A stretch of 64,000 bases of DNA from Flavipsychrobacter stenotrophus (GCF_002954265.1 NZ_PPSL01000003.1:1-64000); one strand, 5' to 3'. Shown: positions 9,867-17,926, counted from the stretch's first letter. Translations and numbers: made by a program. Notes: a model not told the origin generated them from the sequence alone.

Positions 9867-9898
9867 AGAAGTGGTTCCGCAACTGCAAAACCACTTCT
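9867..9898 (-). terminator. Hairpin downstream of nfu
   Basis: AGAAGTGGTT / AACCACTTCT inverted repeat (10 bp) with a 12-nt loop, about 80 nt beyond the nfu stop. Confidence 0.6.
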
Positions 9899-9979
9899 TA
9901 TTATTGACTTTCAGAGCAAATACTTACCGAACTAAAGTCACTAAGCACCTCTTTTTACTTTTAAGTTTTTACTTTTTAC

Positions 9980-10570
9980 TTATTCGGCTTCCGCTACTAC
10001 TTCTTTTACCTCAGGTATCATACGCTTCATCATGCCTTCTATGCCTGACTTAAGGGTGATCATAGACGATGGGCAGCCGCTGCAAGAGCCTTGCAACATA
10101 AGCGTAACCGTGCCATTATCAAAACCACGGAAGCTGATAGCGCCACCATCCATCTCAACAGCCGGCTTTACATAATTTTCTAACAATTCCTTAATACGCA
10201 CTACCACATCGGTGTCGTCTGCACTAACGGTATTGTTGATAGCCTTGGCAACGATCTGGTCTTCATTGATCACCGCCTTGCCTTCCTCCAGATACTGCTT
10301 CAAAAACTCGCGGATAGATGGTATCACCTCATCCCAGTTAGTTTCGGGGGTCTTGGTAAGGGTTACGAAATTGCTGGCAATGAATACACTTCTTATAAAA
10401 GGGAATGCAAATAATTCTTTAGCTATAGGAGATGGTGCAGCACTTGTTTCATCCGGAAAATCGATGCTCTTACCTGGGTACAAAAGCTTGTTAGCTACAA
10501 ACTTCATTGTTTCCGGGTTAGGGGTCATTTCGGTATAAATGCTCACTATGGTATTTCCTGTCTTCAACAT
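9980..10570 (-). CDS. NifU-family iron-sulfur cluster carrier (Nfu type)
   Basis: About 196 aa in the two-domain architecture of Nfu1: N-terminal Nfu_N domain (TEMTPNPETMKFV ... SPIAKELFAFPFIRSVFIASNFVTL) and C-terminal NifU_C domain with the cluster-binding CxxC in GSCSGCPSS, preceded by VEMDGGAISFRG. It delivers Fe-S clusters to client enzymes. I start at 10570 (MLKTGNTIVS): the upstream in-frame ATG at 10591 lies inside a TATTTTTG promoter box, so it cannot be in the transcript. It is alone, without suf genes. NadA, also in this window, is a likely Fe-S client type, but no direct link is shown. Confidence 0.9.
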   Translation of the reverse strand: MLKTGNTIVSIYTEMTPNPETMKFVANKLLYPGKSIDFPDETSAAPSPIAKELFAFPFIRSVFIASNFVTLTKTPETNWDEVIPSIREFLKQYLEEGKAVINEDQIVAKAINNTVSADDTDVVVRIKELLENYVKPAVEMDGGAISFRGFDNGTVTLMLQGSCSGCPSSMITLKSGIEGMMKRMIPEVKEVVAEAE

Positions 10571-10588
10571 GTTCAATAGTATTTGATG

Positions 10589-10596
10589 CAAAAATA
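10589..10596 (-). promoter_or_regulatory. -7 promoter box TATTTTTG for nfu
   Basis: Perfect TAnnTTTG on the minus strand, 18 nt upstream of the ATG at 10570. It overlaps an upstream in-frame ATG and so decides the start. Confidence 0.6.
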
Positions 10597-10760
10597 CTTA
10601 AATAACTTTTTGAGGAGTCATTAATTATGCAAATACCATTATTATGACACAATTCATACATGTCTGTACATGTATCACATTTCACCGCCTTATTCTTACC
10701 ATTTACCGACAACCCATCTTAATTAGCCGAAATAAAGTGTAATATATGTTGCCGCTGATT

Positions 10761-10768
10761 TAGCTTTG
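10761..10768 (+). promoter_or_regulatory. -7 promoter box TAGCTTTG for the TonB-dependent receptor
   Basis: Perfect TAnnTTTG match, 19 nt upstream of the ATG at 10788. Confidence 0.55.
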
Positions 10769-10787
10769 CACCATAATTTTTAACAGT

Positions 10788-13028
10788 ATGAAAAGAATAA
10801 TACCCATCTTATATTTTATTCCTTTATTATTTATCTCTTTCGCTTCTTTTGCTCAAACCAAAATAAGCGGCAGGGTACTGGATAACAAAGACAAGCCGCT
10901 GAAAGGCGTAAGTGTGGCGCTGAATAATACACTTGACGGAACTACAACAGACAGCGCAGGGTTTTTTAATTTCGAAACAACAGAAACAGGAAACCAGAGC
11001 CTGGTAGCCAGCGATGCCACACACAGCACTATGGGGCTGCCATTGGTAATAACAGGCGCGGAAATAAAAGGGCTGATACTGCGTATGCGTGTGGCTGTGC
11101 TGGATAATGTTACCATTACAGCGGGTTCGTTTTCCTCGGGTGGCCGTGCTATAACGGTGATGAGTCCGTTGGATATTGTGACCACCGCCGGGTCTAACGG
11201 AGATGTGGTAAAGGCCATGCAAATGATGCCCGGTACACAGCAGAATAGCACAGATAATGGATTATTTATTCGCGGTGGTGATGCCTATGAAGCGGCAACG
11301 ATAGTAGATGGTATAGTAGTACAGTCGGCATTTTCGGCCGGTCCTCCGGGAATGGCTACACGCAGCAGGTTCAACGCGTTTCAATACCAGGGTGTACAGT
11401 TCAGCAGTGGTGCGTATAGCGCACGCTACGGGCAGGCGCTATCGGGCATACTGGAACTGAACAGTACCGACCTGGCCGACAAAAGCAATGTGAACCTGGG
11501 CATTAACATGGCCGGATTATACGCATCGGGCACCAAACGCTGGAAGAACAGCAGCCTGGATGTAGGTGGTGGCTATAACAATCTTGCTCCCCTTTACGCA
11601 CTGGCATCAACTAATTTTAATTTTTACAAGGTGCCACAGGGTGGCAATGCCTACGCAAGATATGCCTGGAAGCCGAATAAGAACGGCATCTTTAAAGCTA
11701 CTGTATCGGGTTCATACAGTGAAAGTGGTATCGCTATACCTAATCCCGGAGCAGGTATTACCGACACCTTGAATCCATCAAATTATATGAGCCGTCTACC
11801 GGATACTATCCATTTTGTGACCAGAGACAAATATATTTTTGGCACAGCTACCTATAAGCAGATGTACAAGAACAAGTATTCTTTGTTTATAGCAACATCT
11901 GCCAGTTATGACCGCAACAACAATGAGTTTGAGAGCTATCCGCTGAGACAGGATGAATACAGATACCAGGCCCGTGTGGAAGGAAAGGACTTTATTACCA
12001 GCCGCCTTACCCTGCTTGTCGGTGCAGATATGCAGAACTATGGGATGAAGAAAGAAATGGGCGATTCATTTGTGCGCAAGCAGAGCTTTAATGAAACTAT
12101 AGCATCGGGCTTTGCAGAACTGGACTGGACACCCGTATACTGGCTGGCAATACGCCCCGGTGTAAGATATGAACACAGCGCAATGCTGAACACAGATAAG
12201 ATAGCACCAAGGTTTTCAACGGCTATAAGAACAAGTACCAACAGCCAGATATCTGTGGCAGGTGGCTTGTTTTATCAGGAAGCCAACAATAACTACTACG
12301 TGTTGGGTCTTCGCCCCGAGATGTCTTATGCCACGCACTATATAGCCAACTGGCAGATAAGCAAGAAAGACCGCACCTTCAGGATAGAAGGTTATCATAA
12401 AGACTACCAGCACCTGGTGCGTGAACTCATTAACCGCGATTCTTTTATAGCTAACCGCTACCGCCAGATAAATCCAAATATTCCTATCAATAATAAGGGT
12501 TATGGGTATGCCAATGGCCTGGAACTATTCTGGAGAGATAAGAAATCTATAAAGAACGCTGATTACTGGATATCTTATTCTTATATAGATACCCGCAGGC
12601 TGTATGAAAATCTGCCTGTAGAGGGTACACCAACCTTTATAGCTGCTCATACACTCAACGTGGTAGGTAAGTACTTTATAGACAAGGCGCACACAAGTGT
12701 GAGCGCTACTTATAGCTTCTCTAACGGGTTCCCGTATTACAACCCTGCAGCCGGTACGATCACCAAGGATAACTTCCTGGCCGATAAAACACCTGCATAC
12801 CACAACGTAGCGCTATCGTTTGCTTACATGCACTCATTTGGTAAGTGGTTTACAGTATTCTACGCACAAATTGATAATGTGTTGAATACCCACAATGTAA
12901 GCGGGTACAGGTTTACAGGAGATAACGCAAGCGGATACACAAGAAATCCTATAGTGCCGGCAATGTATCGCACGGTATTTGTAGGTATGAATATGTCGCT
13001 ATCGCAATTCTCAAAAGACGAATTATAA
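10788..13028 (+). CDS. TonB-dependent outer-membrane receptor
   Basis: A 746-aa protein. Signal peptide about 1-22 (ending SFAQ), a CarboxypepD_reg-like domain about 24-105 (TKISGRVLDNKDKPLKGVSV), a plug about 115-230 (SPLDIVTTAGSNGDVVKAMQ, GLFIRGGDAYEAATIVDGI), then a beta-barrel to the C-terminus. It imports an unidentified ligand using TonB energy. There is no SusD partner, and barrel features favour a siderophore/cobalamin-like or peptide receptor over a glycan SusC. The following gene starts 33 bp downstream on the same strand and is probably co-transcribed. Confidence 0.88.
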   Translation: MKRIIPILYFIPLLFISFASFAQTKISGRVLDNKDKPLKGVSVALNNTLDGTTTDSAGFFNFETTETGNQSLVASDATHSTMGLPLVITGAEIKGLILRMRVAVLDNVTITAGSFSSGGRAITVMSPLDIVTTAGSNGDVVKAMQMMPGTQQNSTDNGLFIRGGDAYEAATIVDGIVVQSAFSAGPPGMATRSRFNAFQYQGVQFSSGAYSARYGQALSGILELNSTDLADKSNVNLGINMAGLYASGTKRWKNSSLDVGGGYNNLAPLYALASTNFNFYKVPQGGNAYARYAWKPNKNGIFKATVSGSYSESGIAIPNPGAGITDTLNPSNYMSRLPDTIHFVTRDKYIFGTATYKQMYKNKYSLFIATSASYDRNNNEFESYPLRQDEYRYQARVEGKDFITSRLTLLVGADMQNYGMKKEMGDSFVRKQSFNETIASGFAELDWTPVYWLAIRPGVRYEHSAMLNTDKIAPRFSTAIRTSTNSQISVAGGLFYQEANNNYYVLGLRPEMSYATHYIANWQISKKDRTFRIEGYHKDYQHLVRELINRDSFIANRYRQINPNIPINNKGYGYANGLELFWRDKKSIKNADYWISYSYIDTRRLYENLPVEGTPTFIAAHTLNVVGKYFIDKAHTSVSATYSFSNGFPYYNPAAGTITKDNFLADKTPAYHNVALSFAYMHSFGKWFTVFYAQIDNVLNTHNVSGYRFTGDNASGYTRNPIVPAMYRTVFVGMNMSLSQFSKDEL

Positions 13029-13061
13029 AAAGACCATAAAAACACATAAAACCACAGTAAG

Positions 13062-13730
13062 ATGATAACAATGAAGAAAGTAATGATGATGGCCGCTCTG
13101 TCGGTATCGGTATTGAGCACGCAGGCACAGGATTTTAAAGCGCCGCTGAAAGCAACATGGGATGCTTTTGATACTACAAAGTCGCCGGAAGGTAAGGTTG
13201 CCCTCTCTAATAAGTTGGCCCTCATAGCTAAGAAATGGCCGGACGAATGGGCTACCCATTTCTACGCAGGCCTGAGCAAAGTATATGTAGCATATGATGT
13301 AAAGGACGAAGCTAAGTGCGATGCGATACTGGATGAGGCCGAAAAAGAGCGCGATGAAGTAGTAACGCTGCTAGGCAAAAAAGAGACAGACGAAACAGTA
13401 GTATTTTCTGCCCTTATAGCTAACGCGCGTATGGCGGTAAACCCTATGCAGCGCTGGCAGAAATATGGTAAGATATTTGGCGACAAGCTGAGAGAAGCAG
13501 GTGAAATGAACCCTAACAATCCGCGCGTGTACTACCTGAAGGCCGTATCTACCCGCTTTACACCAAAAGCATTTGGCGGCGGTAAAAAAGCTGCATTGCC
13601 TTACTTTGAAAAAGCCGAAGGTCTTTACGCAAAAGAGAACAGCACAGACATCACCAAGCCATATTGGGGAAAGAACTGGAACACCTTCTTTATGGCCGAT
13701 GCAAAGACAGAAGACAAAGATGACAAATAA
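13062..13730 (+). CDS. Secreted alpha-helical protein, probably TPR-like
   Basis: A 222-aa protein. A signal peptide ends at STQAQ (about residue 23); the mature part is helical, with paired helices resembling tetratricopeptide units (DEWATHFYAGLSKVYVAYDV, NNPRVYYLKAVSTRF, AALPYFEKAEGLY). Start could be 13062 or the ATG at 13071 (MKKVMMMAALS), which gives a more ordinary signal peptide. It follows the TonB receptor by 33 bp and ends at a strong terminator, so the two form an operon; a periplasmic accessory role is inferred only from this. Confidence 0.7.
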   Translation: MITMKKVMMMAALSVSVLSTQAQDFKAPLKATWDAFDTTKSPEGKVALSNKLALIAKKWPDEWATHFYAGLSKVYVAYDVKDEAKCDAILDEAEKERDEVVTLLGKKETDETVVFSALIANARMAVNPMQRWQKYGKIFGDKLREAGEMNPNNPRVYYLKAVSTRFTPKAFGGGKKAALPYFEKAEGLYAKENSTDITKPYWGKNWNTFFMADAKTEDKDDK

Positions 13731-13820
13731 ATTGATAATGAATAAGATAAGATTGCGGGCAATGCGTGGCACGATAGTTTAACACATTAGAGTATAGCAA
13801 TATCGGTAACAGTTAAAATA

Positions 13821-13858
13821 AAAGAGGGCATTCGTATATACTACGAATGCCCTCTTTT
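13821..13858 (+). terminator. Rho-independent terminator after the TonB receptor operon
   Basis: AAAGAGGGCATTCGTA / TACGAATGCCCTCTTT stem with a 6-nt loop. It also faces the last gene of the Mu-like module and can serve both strands. Confidence 0.8.
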
Positions 13859-13877
13859 GATAAACTCAATTTATAAA

Positions 13878-14168
13878 TCAGTGGTAAACAACCTGCATAC
13901 CCAGCCTTAAGGCTATGTCGCGTTCCAGTTGTGCACCACGGCTTTCCTGCCAGTCGGGGAGCAGGTGTACTTCATCGCATTCCAGCATTTGTTTAATGTC
14001 GCTGCGCACGGCATCATTCCAGTTGCGGGTGTCATCGAGTACACATACGGGGTTAATTACATTATATCCCATGCCTGTAAGACGGCTGGTAAGTTGATCA
14101 AATTTACTCTGAACGTCTTCCTTAGGAAGGCCTGTTATTTTTCCTGCTACATATGCTGTTCTGTTCAT
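13878..14168 (-). CDS. DUF4406-type protein (phage-associated)
   Basis: A 96-aa protein matching the pattern of DUF4406: N-terminal YVAGKITGLP strand-loop, NPVCVLDD, then a C-terminal VHLLPDWQESRGAQLERDIA. The fold is related to nucleoside 2-deoxyribosyltransferases, whose catalytic Glu sits in a similar place (S-x-G-A-x-x-E). Common in phages of this phylum. Last gene of the minus-strand Mu-like module. A role in nucleotide metabolism is only inferred. Its start lies in a 13-bp sequence shared with the start of the MuB-like gene (14162-14174 and 16820-16832). Confidence 0.75.
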   Translation of the reverse strand: MNRTAYVAGKITGLPKEDVQSKFDQLTSRLTGMGYNVINPVCVLDDTRNWNDAVRSDIKQMLECDEVHLLPDWQESRGAQLERDIALRLGMQVVYH

Positions 14169-14339
14169 GATAGTACATTTTTTAAAAGTGATATTAAAAA
14201 GGGTTTAAAAATTATGCCAATTGTTTTCGTGCCGGGTTTTAAAGGGGCTGAAGTAAATACTCGTACACTTATAATGACGAATAAATGGACTTAAATGTTT
14301 GTTTCTCAGCAATTATATTTTGAACCCTCCTTTTCCTAT

Positions 14340-14543
14340 TTAAAGGAAAATAGATAAAAGACTACGCAGGAAAGAGAGCCGGGGTGCGGCGGCACGTTGT
14401 TTCTTTACCGACTGGTTGGCCATAAAGGTGAGCAGCATATCGTGCTTTTGCTGCCGGCGGGTAGCCTTGTCATGTAGTTTTTCTCTTTTCAGGTTGTAGC
14501 TGATAAATGAATCTGCGGCTGATTTGTAGGAAGTATTTTTCAT
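14340..14543 (-). CDS. Small basic protein of the Mu-like module
   Basis: A 67-aa, strongly basic protein (KREKLHDKATRRQQKHD, SVKKQRAAAPRLSFLR) with a hydrophobic C-terminal end. It begins 1 nt after the Gam gene stop, so it is very likely translated with it. No recognised domain. Between it and the DUF4406 gene (14169-14339) I see only AT-rich sequence. Confidence 0.5.
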   Translation of the reverse strand: MKNTSYKSAADSFISYNLKREKLHDKATRRQQKHDMLLTFMANQSVKKQRAAAPRLSFLRSLLSIFL

Positions 14544-14544
14544 A

Positions 14545-15057
14545 TCACGCGGCTTGTTTTGTTTCTACATAAAATAATTCGTCCTGCACTACTTCTACCC
14601 CCATCTCCCGCAATACTAATGCCACAGTTTCTTTATGCCTGTCGGCCAGCAGCATATCTTTTGCAGGTTCTTCTACTGTGCGTATATAAGTGGGTAATTT
14701 TTCCTTCAGCTGAGTAAGAATGTTTGTCCAGTTGGTGCCCTTTACCGTCTTTAGCCTTGGTGTGCCCAACCTGAACCCTGCAATGCCACTTGGTGTGCCT
14801 ATGCTGCGGCGTTTGGTAAACAGTGCATTTTTATTGGTAGTGCAGTAATGCTTAATTGTGTCGTATGCCGTGCTTTTAGTGTACGCAGCGCACTGCAATT
14901 CATGTTCGTACCTTTCCAGTACTTCGTTCACTTCTGCTTCTATGGCTTTGTTTATTTCCAGTCCACGCAATCCTGCCGCCGCGTAGCGCGCCATTGCCTG
15001 CTGAAATTCTGCCGGTGTTATCCGTGTATCTATTCTGTCAGTTATTCTGGTTTTCAT
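14545..15057 (-). CDS. gam: Mu Gam-like host-nuclease inhibitor
   Basis: A 170-aa protein of the phage Mu Gam family, which binds DNA ends as a dimer and blocks exonucleases (a relative of Ku). Visible features: long N-terminal helix and coiled-coil region (ITPAEFQQAMARYAAAGLRG ... EAEVNEVLERYEHELQ), then the beta region with IGTPSGIAGFRLGTPRLKT (family pattern is a G-x-x-G-x-R strand) and a C-terminal helix region. Length fits Mu Gam (about 174 aa). It is the best single marker that 13.9-17.8 kb derives from a transposable phage. Confidence 0.8.
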   Translation of the reverse strand: MKTRITDRIDTRITPAEFQQAMARYAAAGLRGLEINKAIEAEVNEVLERYEHELQCAAYTKSTAYDTIKHYCTTNKNALFTKRRSIGTPSGIAGFRLGTPRLKTVKGTNWTNILTQLKEKLPTYIRTVEEPAKDMLLADRHKETVALVLREMGVEVVQDELFYVETKQAA

Positions 15058-15097
15058 ACCAATACATTTGCATGTGTTAATAATGATAATACTATTA

Positions 15098-15415
15098 TTA
15101 TGCCGCCAGGCTACCCATTTTTTTGAGCATTGTCTCCACTATTACCGCGGCATACTTGTCGTGTCTTATGTCCAGCATGTTCCATAGCTGATAAAACGCT
15201 ACAGACTCGGTAGTTGTGAGCGAAAGTGTATAATTCTCCTGTATCCTTTTGATCATTAATGTGAGTTTGAATTGCAGCTCACGCATATATTCGCGTAGCA
15301 GGAAGTGATGGTCGTTAACAGGCTTGAACGATTGCAGCATTTCTTCACATATTTCAAGCAGGGCTTCTACGCGCTGATGGCTGATCCGTACCCTAACATT
15401 TCTTTTTGTAGCCAT
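15098..15415 (-). CDS. Hypothetical protein of the Mu-like module
   Basis: A 105-aa helical protein (RVRISHQRVEALLEICEEML, MRELQFKLTLMIKRIQENYT). Its start lies 49 nt inside the end of the DnaA domain IV-like gene in another frame, suggesting translational coupling. It precedes Gam by 40 bp. No domain recognised. Mu-like early regions commonly hold several such small genes of unknown role between B and gam. Confidence 0.55.
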   Translation of the reverse strand: MATKRNVRVRISHQRVEALLEICEEMLQSFKPVNDHHFLLREYMRELQFKLTLMIKRIQENYTLSLTTTESVAFYQLWNMLDIRHDKYAAVIVETMLKKMGSLAA

Positions 15416-15828
15416 TGGTTTACAGAGTTTAAAACGGTTTCGTATTTGGTTAAGAATCTTTCATCGCCGGTGGCCAGTAGCTCATTAGTGCGGGTAAGTC
15501 CGTTAATGATAGTAGCATGGTCTAGCGCGCCGAAATAGTGAGATATATTGAGCAATGTGAGTGTGGGGAAATAGGTGCGCAAAAAGTGCGATGCGATAAA
15601 GCGTAATTCTACAAACGGCCGGGAGCGGGATCTTTGCTTATAGCAGGTAGCGTCCATTCCCAATGTGCCGGCAATTACCTGCAGCATAGATTCGGGGCTT
15701 TTGGAGTATTCGTACCCCGAACATAGTACAAGGTTCATTGTTGCGCCTGTGTTTCTTTGAATTTTTCTTTGTGCTGAACGGGCTATGCCCCTTGTTGAGC
15801 TGCTGTCGATCTTTACTGACTTCTTCAT
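15367..15828 (-). CDS. Protein with DnaA domain IV-like DNA-binding region
   Basis: A 153-aa protein. About residues 65-125 resemble the C-terminal (domain IV) helix-turn-helix of DnaA: RSRSRPFVELRFIASHFLR matches the basic loop and the region following it, and HYFGALDHATIINGL matches the signature helix in which DnaA has G-x-x-D/R-H-x-T/S-V/I. There is no AAA+ domain, so it cannot act as an initiator by itself. Start could also be at codon 31 (MNLVLCSGYE), which would remove a basic N-terminal tail. It sits between the MuB-like ATPase and Gam. Domain call good; the function (DNA site recognition for the element, or interference with host initiation) is inference. Confidence 0.7.
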   Translation of the reverse strand: MKKSVKIDSSSTRGIARSAQRKIQRNTGATMNLVLCSGYEYSKSPESMLQVIAGTLGMDATCYKQRSRSRPFVELRFIASHFLRTYFPTLTLLNISHYFGALDHATIINGLTRTNELLATGDERFLTKYETVLNSVNQWLQKEMLGYGSAISA

Positions 15829-15866
15829 ATGTTCGTGTTGTTTTTTTCGTGTTGTTGCTTTGTTAT

Positions 15867-16826
15867 TCAGGCCGCTATATTATTGTTAAGCCTCACCCCG
15901 GCCCTCTCCAAGGGAGAGGGAGGATTAATGTCCACGCTATCGCGTGGTGTAGTGTTCTCAGTATGGTTTCTTTTTTTCTGAACTATTTCAGGTATGCCGT
16001 GAAGACTGCCTCCGCACGCTTCTGCAATGTCTCTCACTGTGGCTTCATCAAAAAGGCTGTTTGCTTTACAAACCAGTTCTACATCGCGGGGAGAAAGACC
16101 GGTGAGGGTGATAAAGCGTTTACCAAAAGCATTGTAGAGCCTTTCATACCCTGTCTTTTGTATCAGCACACCTTCCATTATGCGGGGCCTTAGTTCTTCG
16201 TTGCCCATGATCACCACGCCTACTGTGCCGGTGAGCGTGTTAGCCAATGCTACCATCAGCTGCAATACCCTGTCTTTCAGTTTATGTGCATCATCTATTA
16301 TCACTAAGGGTTGCTCTCTTGCCGATACTGATGTGGTGAAGCTGTTGATCATATCTGGGATAAGGTCTGCCGGCGAAAGGCCAGCTGTCTCCATAACCAG
16401 GTTCATAAATGATCTGCGGTTGTGTGCTTCGCGGCATGGAATGTAGATCACATTTTCCTGTTCGCGTTTGTATTGCTTTGCGGTGAAGGTCTTGCCTAAA
16501 CCGGTACTCATGGTGATGCCGTAAGACATGGCATAGTGCTGAGCATCTGCAAATAAGATGCGTAACAACAATGATGCACTAGTGTCTGCGGGATGCCACT
16601 CCCCACAGTAAAAGCCTACCTGTCGGGCTATCTGCAACCAAAGCTTATTACTGAGTAATTCCCAGTTCTCGTTCTTTACCTGCGAGATAGTAGCCTGGCT
16701 TATACCATGCAGGCTGGCTGCCGCCTCGGCCTGGGTGTCAAAGCTGCTTATATACCGCATCAGTGCGTCTTTTACCTGTAGTTTGTGTTCGTGTGTCATG
16801 TGATCTGAGATTTTAAGCGTGTTCAT
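15867..16826 (-). CDS. MuB-like transposition ATPase
   Basis: A 319-aa AAA-family ATPase resembling phage Mu B, which coats target DNA and activates the MuA transposase. Residues 1-65 contain a helix-turn-helix (QAEAAASLHGISQATISQVK). Walker A is STGLGKTFTAK (about 106-116) without the usual first glycine; Walker B is PLVIIDDAHKL; a sensor-like VIMGNEEL follows. The last 15 or so residues (PPSPLERAGVRLN) are encoded by a dispersed palindromic repeat, so the C-terminus appears rewritten. It diverges from the repressor gene with 166 bp between them. The MuA gene expected beside it is missing. Confidence 0.75.
   Translation of the reverse strand: MNTLKISDHMTHEHKLQVKDALMRYISSFDTQAEAAASLHGISQATISQVKNENWELLSNKLWLQIARQVGFYCGEWHPADTSASLLLRILFADAQHYAMSYGITMSTGLGKTFTAKQYKREQENVIYIPCREAHNRRSFMNLVMETAGLSPADLIPDMINSFTTSVSAREQPLVIIDDAHKLKDRVLQLMVALANTLTGTVGVVIMGNEELRPRIMEGVLIQKTGYERLYNAFGKRFITLTGLSPRDVELVCKANSLFDEATVRDIAEACGGSLHGIPEIVQKKRNHTENTTPRDSVDINPPSPLERAGVRLNNNIAA
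15891..15923. repeat. Dispersed palindromic repeat inside the end of the MuB-like gene
   Basis: CCTCACCCCGG followed by the hairpin CCCTCTCC-aag-GGAGAGGG. This type of GC-rich intergenic repeat recurs in many bacterial genomes; here it lies in frame in a coding 3' end. Confidence 0.6.
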
Positions 16827-16868
16827 GATAGTGTCTACTTACTCTTCGGATTTATGCTTTTTACACTG

Positions 16869-16970
16869 TTTGTGGAATTTCTTGACAGAAATCATTATGT
16901 TTGTCTTATAAAGCATCAATTCCAGTACAAATATATTCCATTATTTTTGACAAATCCAAATTTTGTGGAA
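16869..16970. promoter_or_regulatory. Probable operator region between repressor and MuB-like gene
   Basis: Two direct copies of TTTGTGGAA (16869-16877 and 16962-16970), a GACA...TGTC inverted pair near 16884-16905 and ACAAA-n7-TTTGT (16950-16966) lie in the divergent intergenic region. These are natural candidate sites for the S24 repressor. Assignment rests on symmetry and position only. Confidence 0.4.
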
Positions 16971-16979
16971 AAATAATTC

Positions 16980-16987
16980 TATTTTTG
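16980..16987 (+). promoter_or_regulatory. -7 promoter box TATTTTTG for the S24 repressor
   Basis: Perfect TAnnTTTG ending 5 nt before the ATG at 16993; predicts a leaderless repressor mRNA and supports that start. Confidence 0.6.
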
Positions 16988-16992
16988 TTGTC

Positions 16993-17796
16993 ATGAACTT
17001 AGCAACCAACCTTAAATATCTAAGAAAGAAAAAGGGCAAAACGCAGGATGCGCTTAGTGCAGAGCTGCAAATTGGGCGTACTACGCTGGCCAATTATGAA
17101 GCAGGCATCAGCGAACCAAATGTGGAGACGCTGATCACTATTTCCAATTATTTTGGAATTTCGGTAGATGCCCTGTTGTCAAAAAATGTGGAAGAAGCAG
17201 CCAAAGTTCCGGTTTCCGGCGCCCATTTTATAGATCCTAAGGCATATGTGGCCGATAAATACAATGGCGTACCAAGAATAATAACTGTAGATACAAAGGG
17301 CGTAGACAATATTGTGTACGTACCCGTAAAGGCCCGTGCAGGCTATTTGTTGGGTTATGGCGATACAGAGTTTATGGAAACGCTGCCCACCTTCAGGCTA
17401 CCGGGACTAAACAACAGCACCTATAGAATGTTTGAAGTAGATGGCCCATCAATGGCGCCTAATGTACTGCACGGCGATAAGCTGATAGGCGAATGGGTGG
17501 ATGAGCTGGATAAGATAAGAGATAACCGAGTATATATAGTAGTGCATAGTGGTGGTGTGGCTGTAAAGCGCGTCATCAACCGACTGAAAGAACGTGGTAA
17601 ACTGTACCTTAAAAGTGATACCATAGCCCATCGCCATGAGTTCCCTACTTTGGAAATAGACCCGTCGGACATAAAAGAAGTATGGTATGGCCGTTTAAAG
17701 ATCAGCAGCGACTTTAGCGAACCGGCAGAAGTATACCATCGCCTGGCCGACCTGGAAATGGATATGATGGAAATGAAACGGAATCTGAAGGGCTAA
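16993..17796 (+). CDS. XRE-S24 repressor (LexA/CI-like, self-cleaving type)
   Basis: About 267 aa. N-terminal XRE helix-turn-helix about residues 1-60 (NLKYLRKKKGKTQDALSAEL, GRTTLANYEAGISEPNVET). C-terminal S24 peptidase domain with the Ala-Gly cleavage site in VKARAGYLLGY, catalytic Ser in DGPSMAPN and Lys in GVAVKRVIN. Such proteins repress lytic or transposition genes and cleave themselves when RecA filaments form. It faces away from the MuB-like gene, exactly where Mu keeps its repressor. The ATG at 16993 is preferred because the promoter box ends just upstream and the HTH begins at once. Confidence 0.85.
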   Translation: MNLATNLKYLRKKKGKTQDALSAELQIGRTTLANYEAGISEPNVETLITISNYFGISVDALLSKNVEEAAKVPVSGAHFIDPKAYVADKYNGVPRIITVDTKGVDNIVYVPVKARAGYLLGYGDTEFMETLPTFRLPGLNNSTYRMFEVDGPSMAPNVLHGDKLIGEWVDELDKIRDNRVYIVVHSGGVAVKRVINRLKERGKLYLKSDTIAHRHEFPTLEIDPSDIKEVWYGRLKISSDFSEPAEVYHRLADLEMDMMEMKRNLKG

Positions 17797-17866
17797 CGGT
17801 TACAATAGCACTCTGCAAAAGGTAATGGATATCATTGATACCTAAATTAATTATGAAATAACCCCT

Positions 17867-17906
17867 AAATAAAATAGGCGAACCGTATGGCGCGCCTATT
17901 TTATTT
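17867..17906. terminator. Bidirectional terminator between repressor and peptidase genes
   Basis: AAATAAAATAGGCG pairs with CGCCTATTTTATTT; T-rich and A-rich flanks suit the convergent genes on both sides. Confidence 0.75.
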
Positions 17907-17926
17907 ATTATTATTTAGTTATATGC

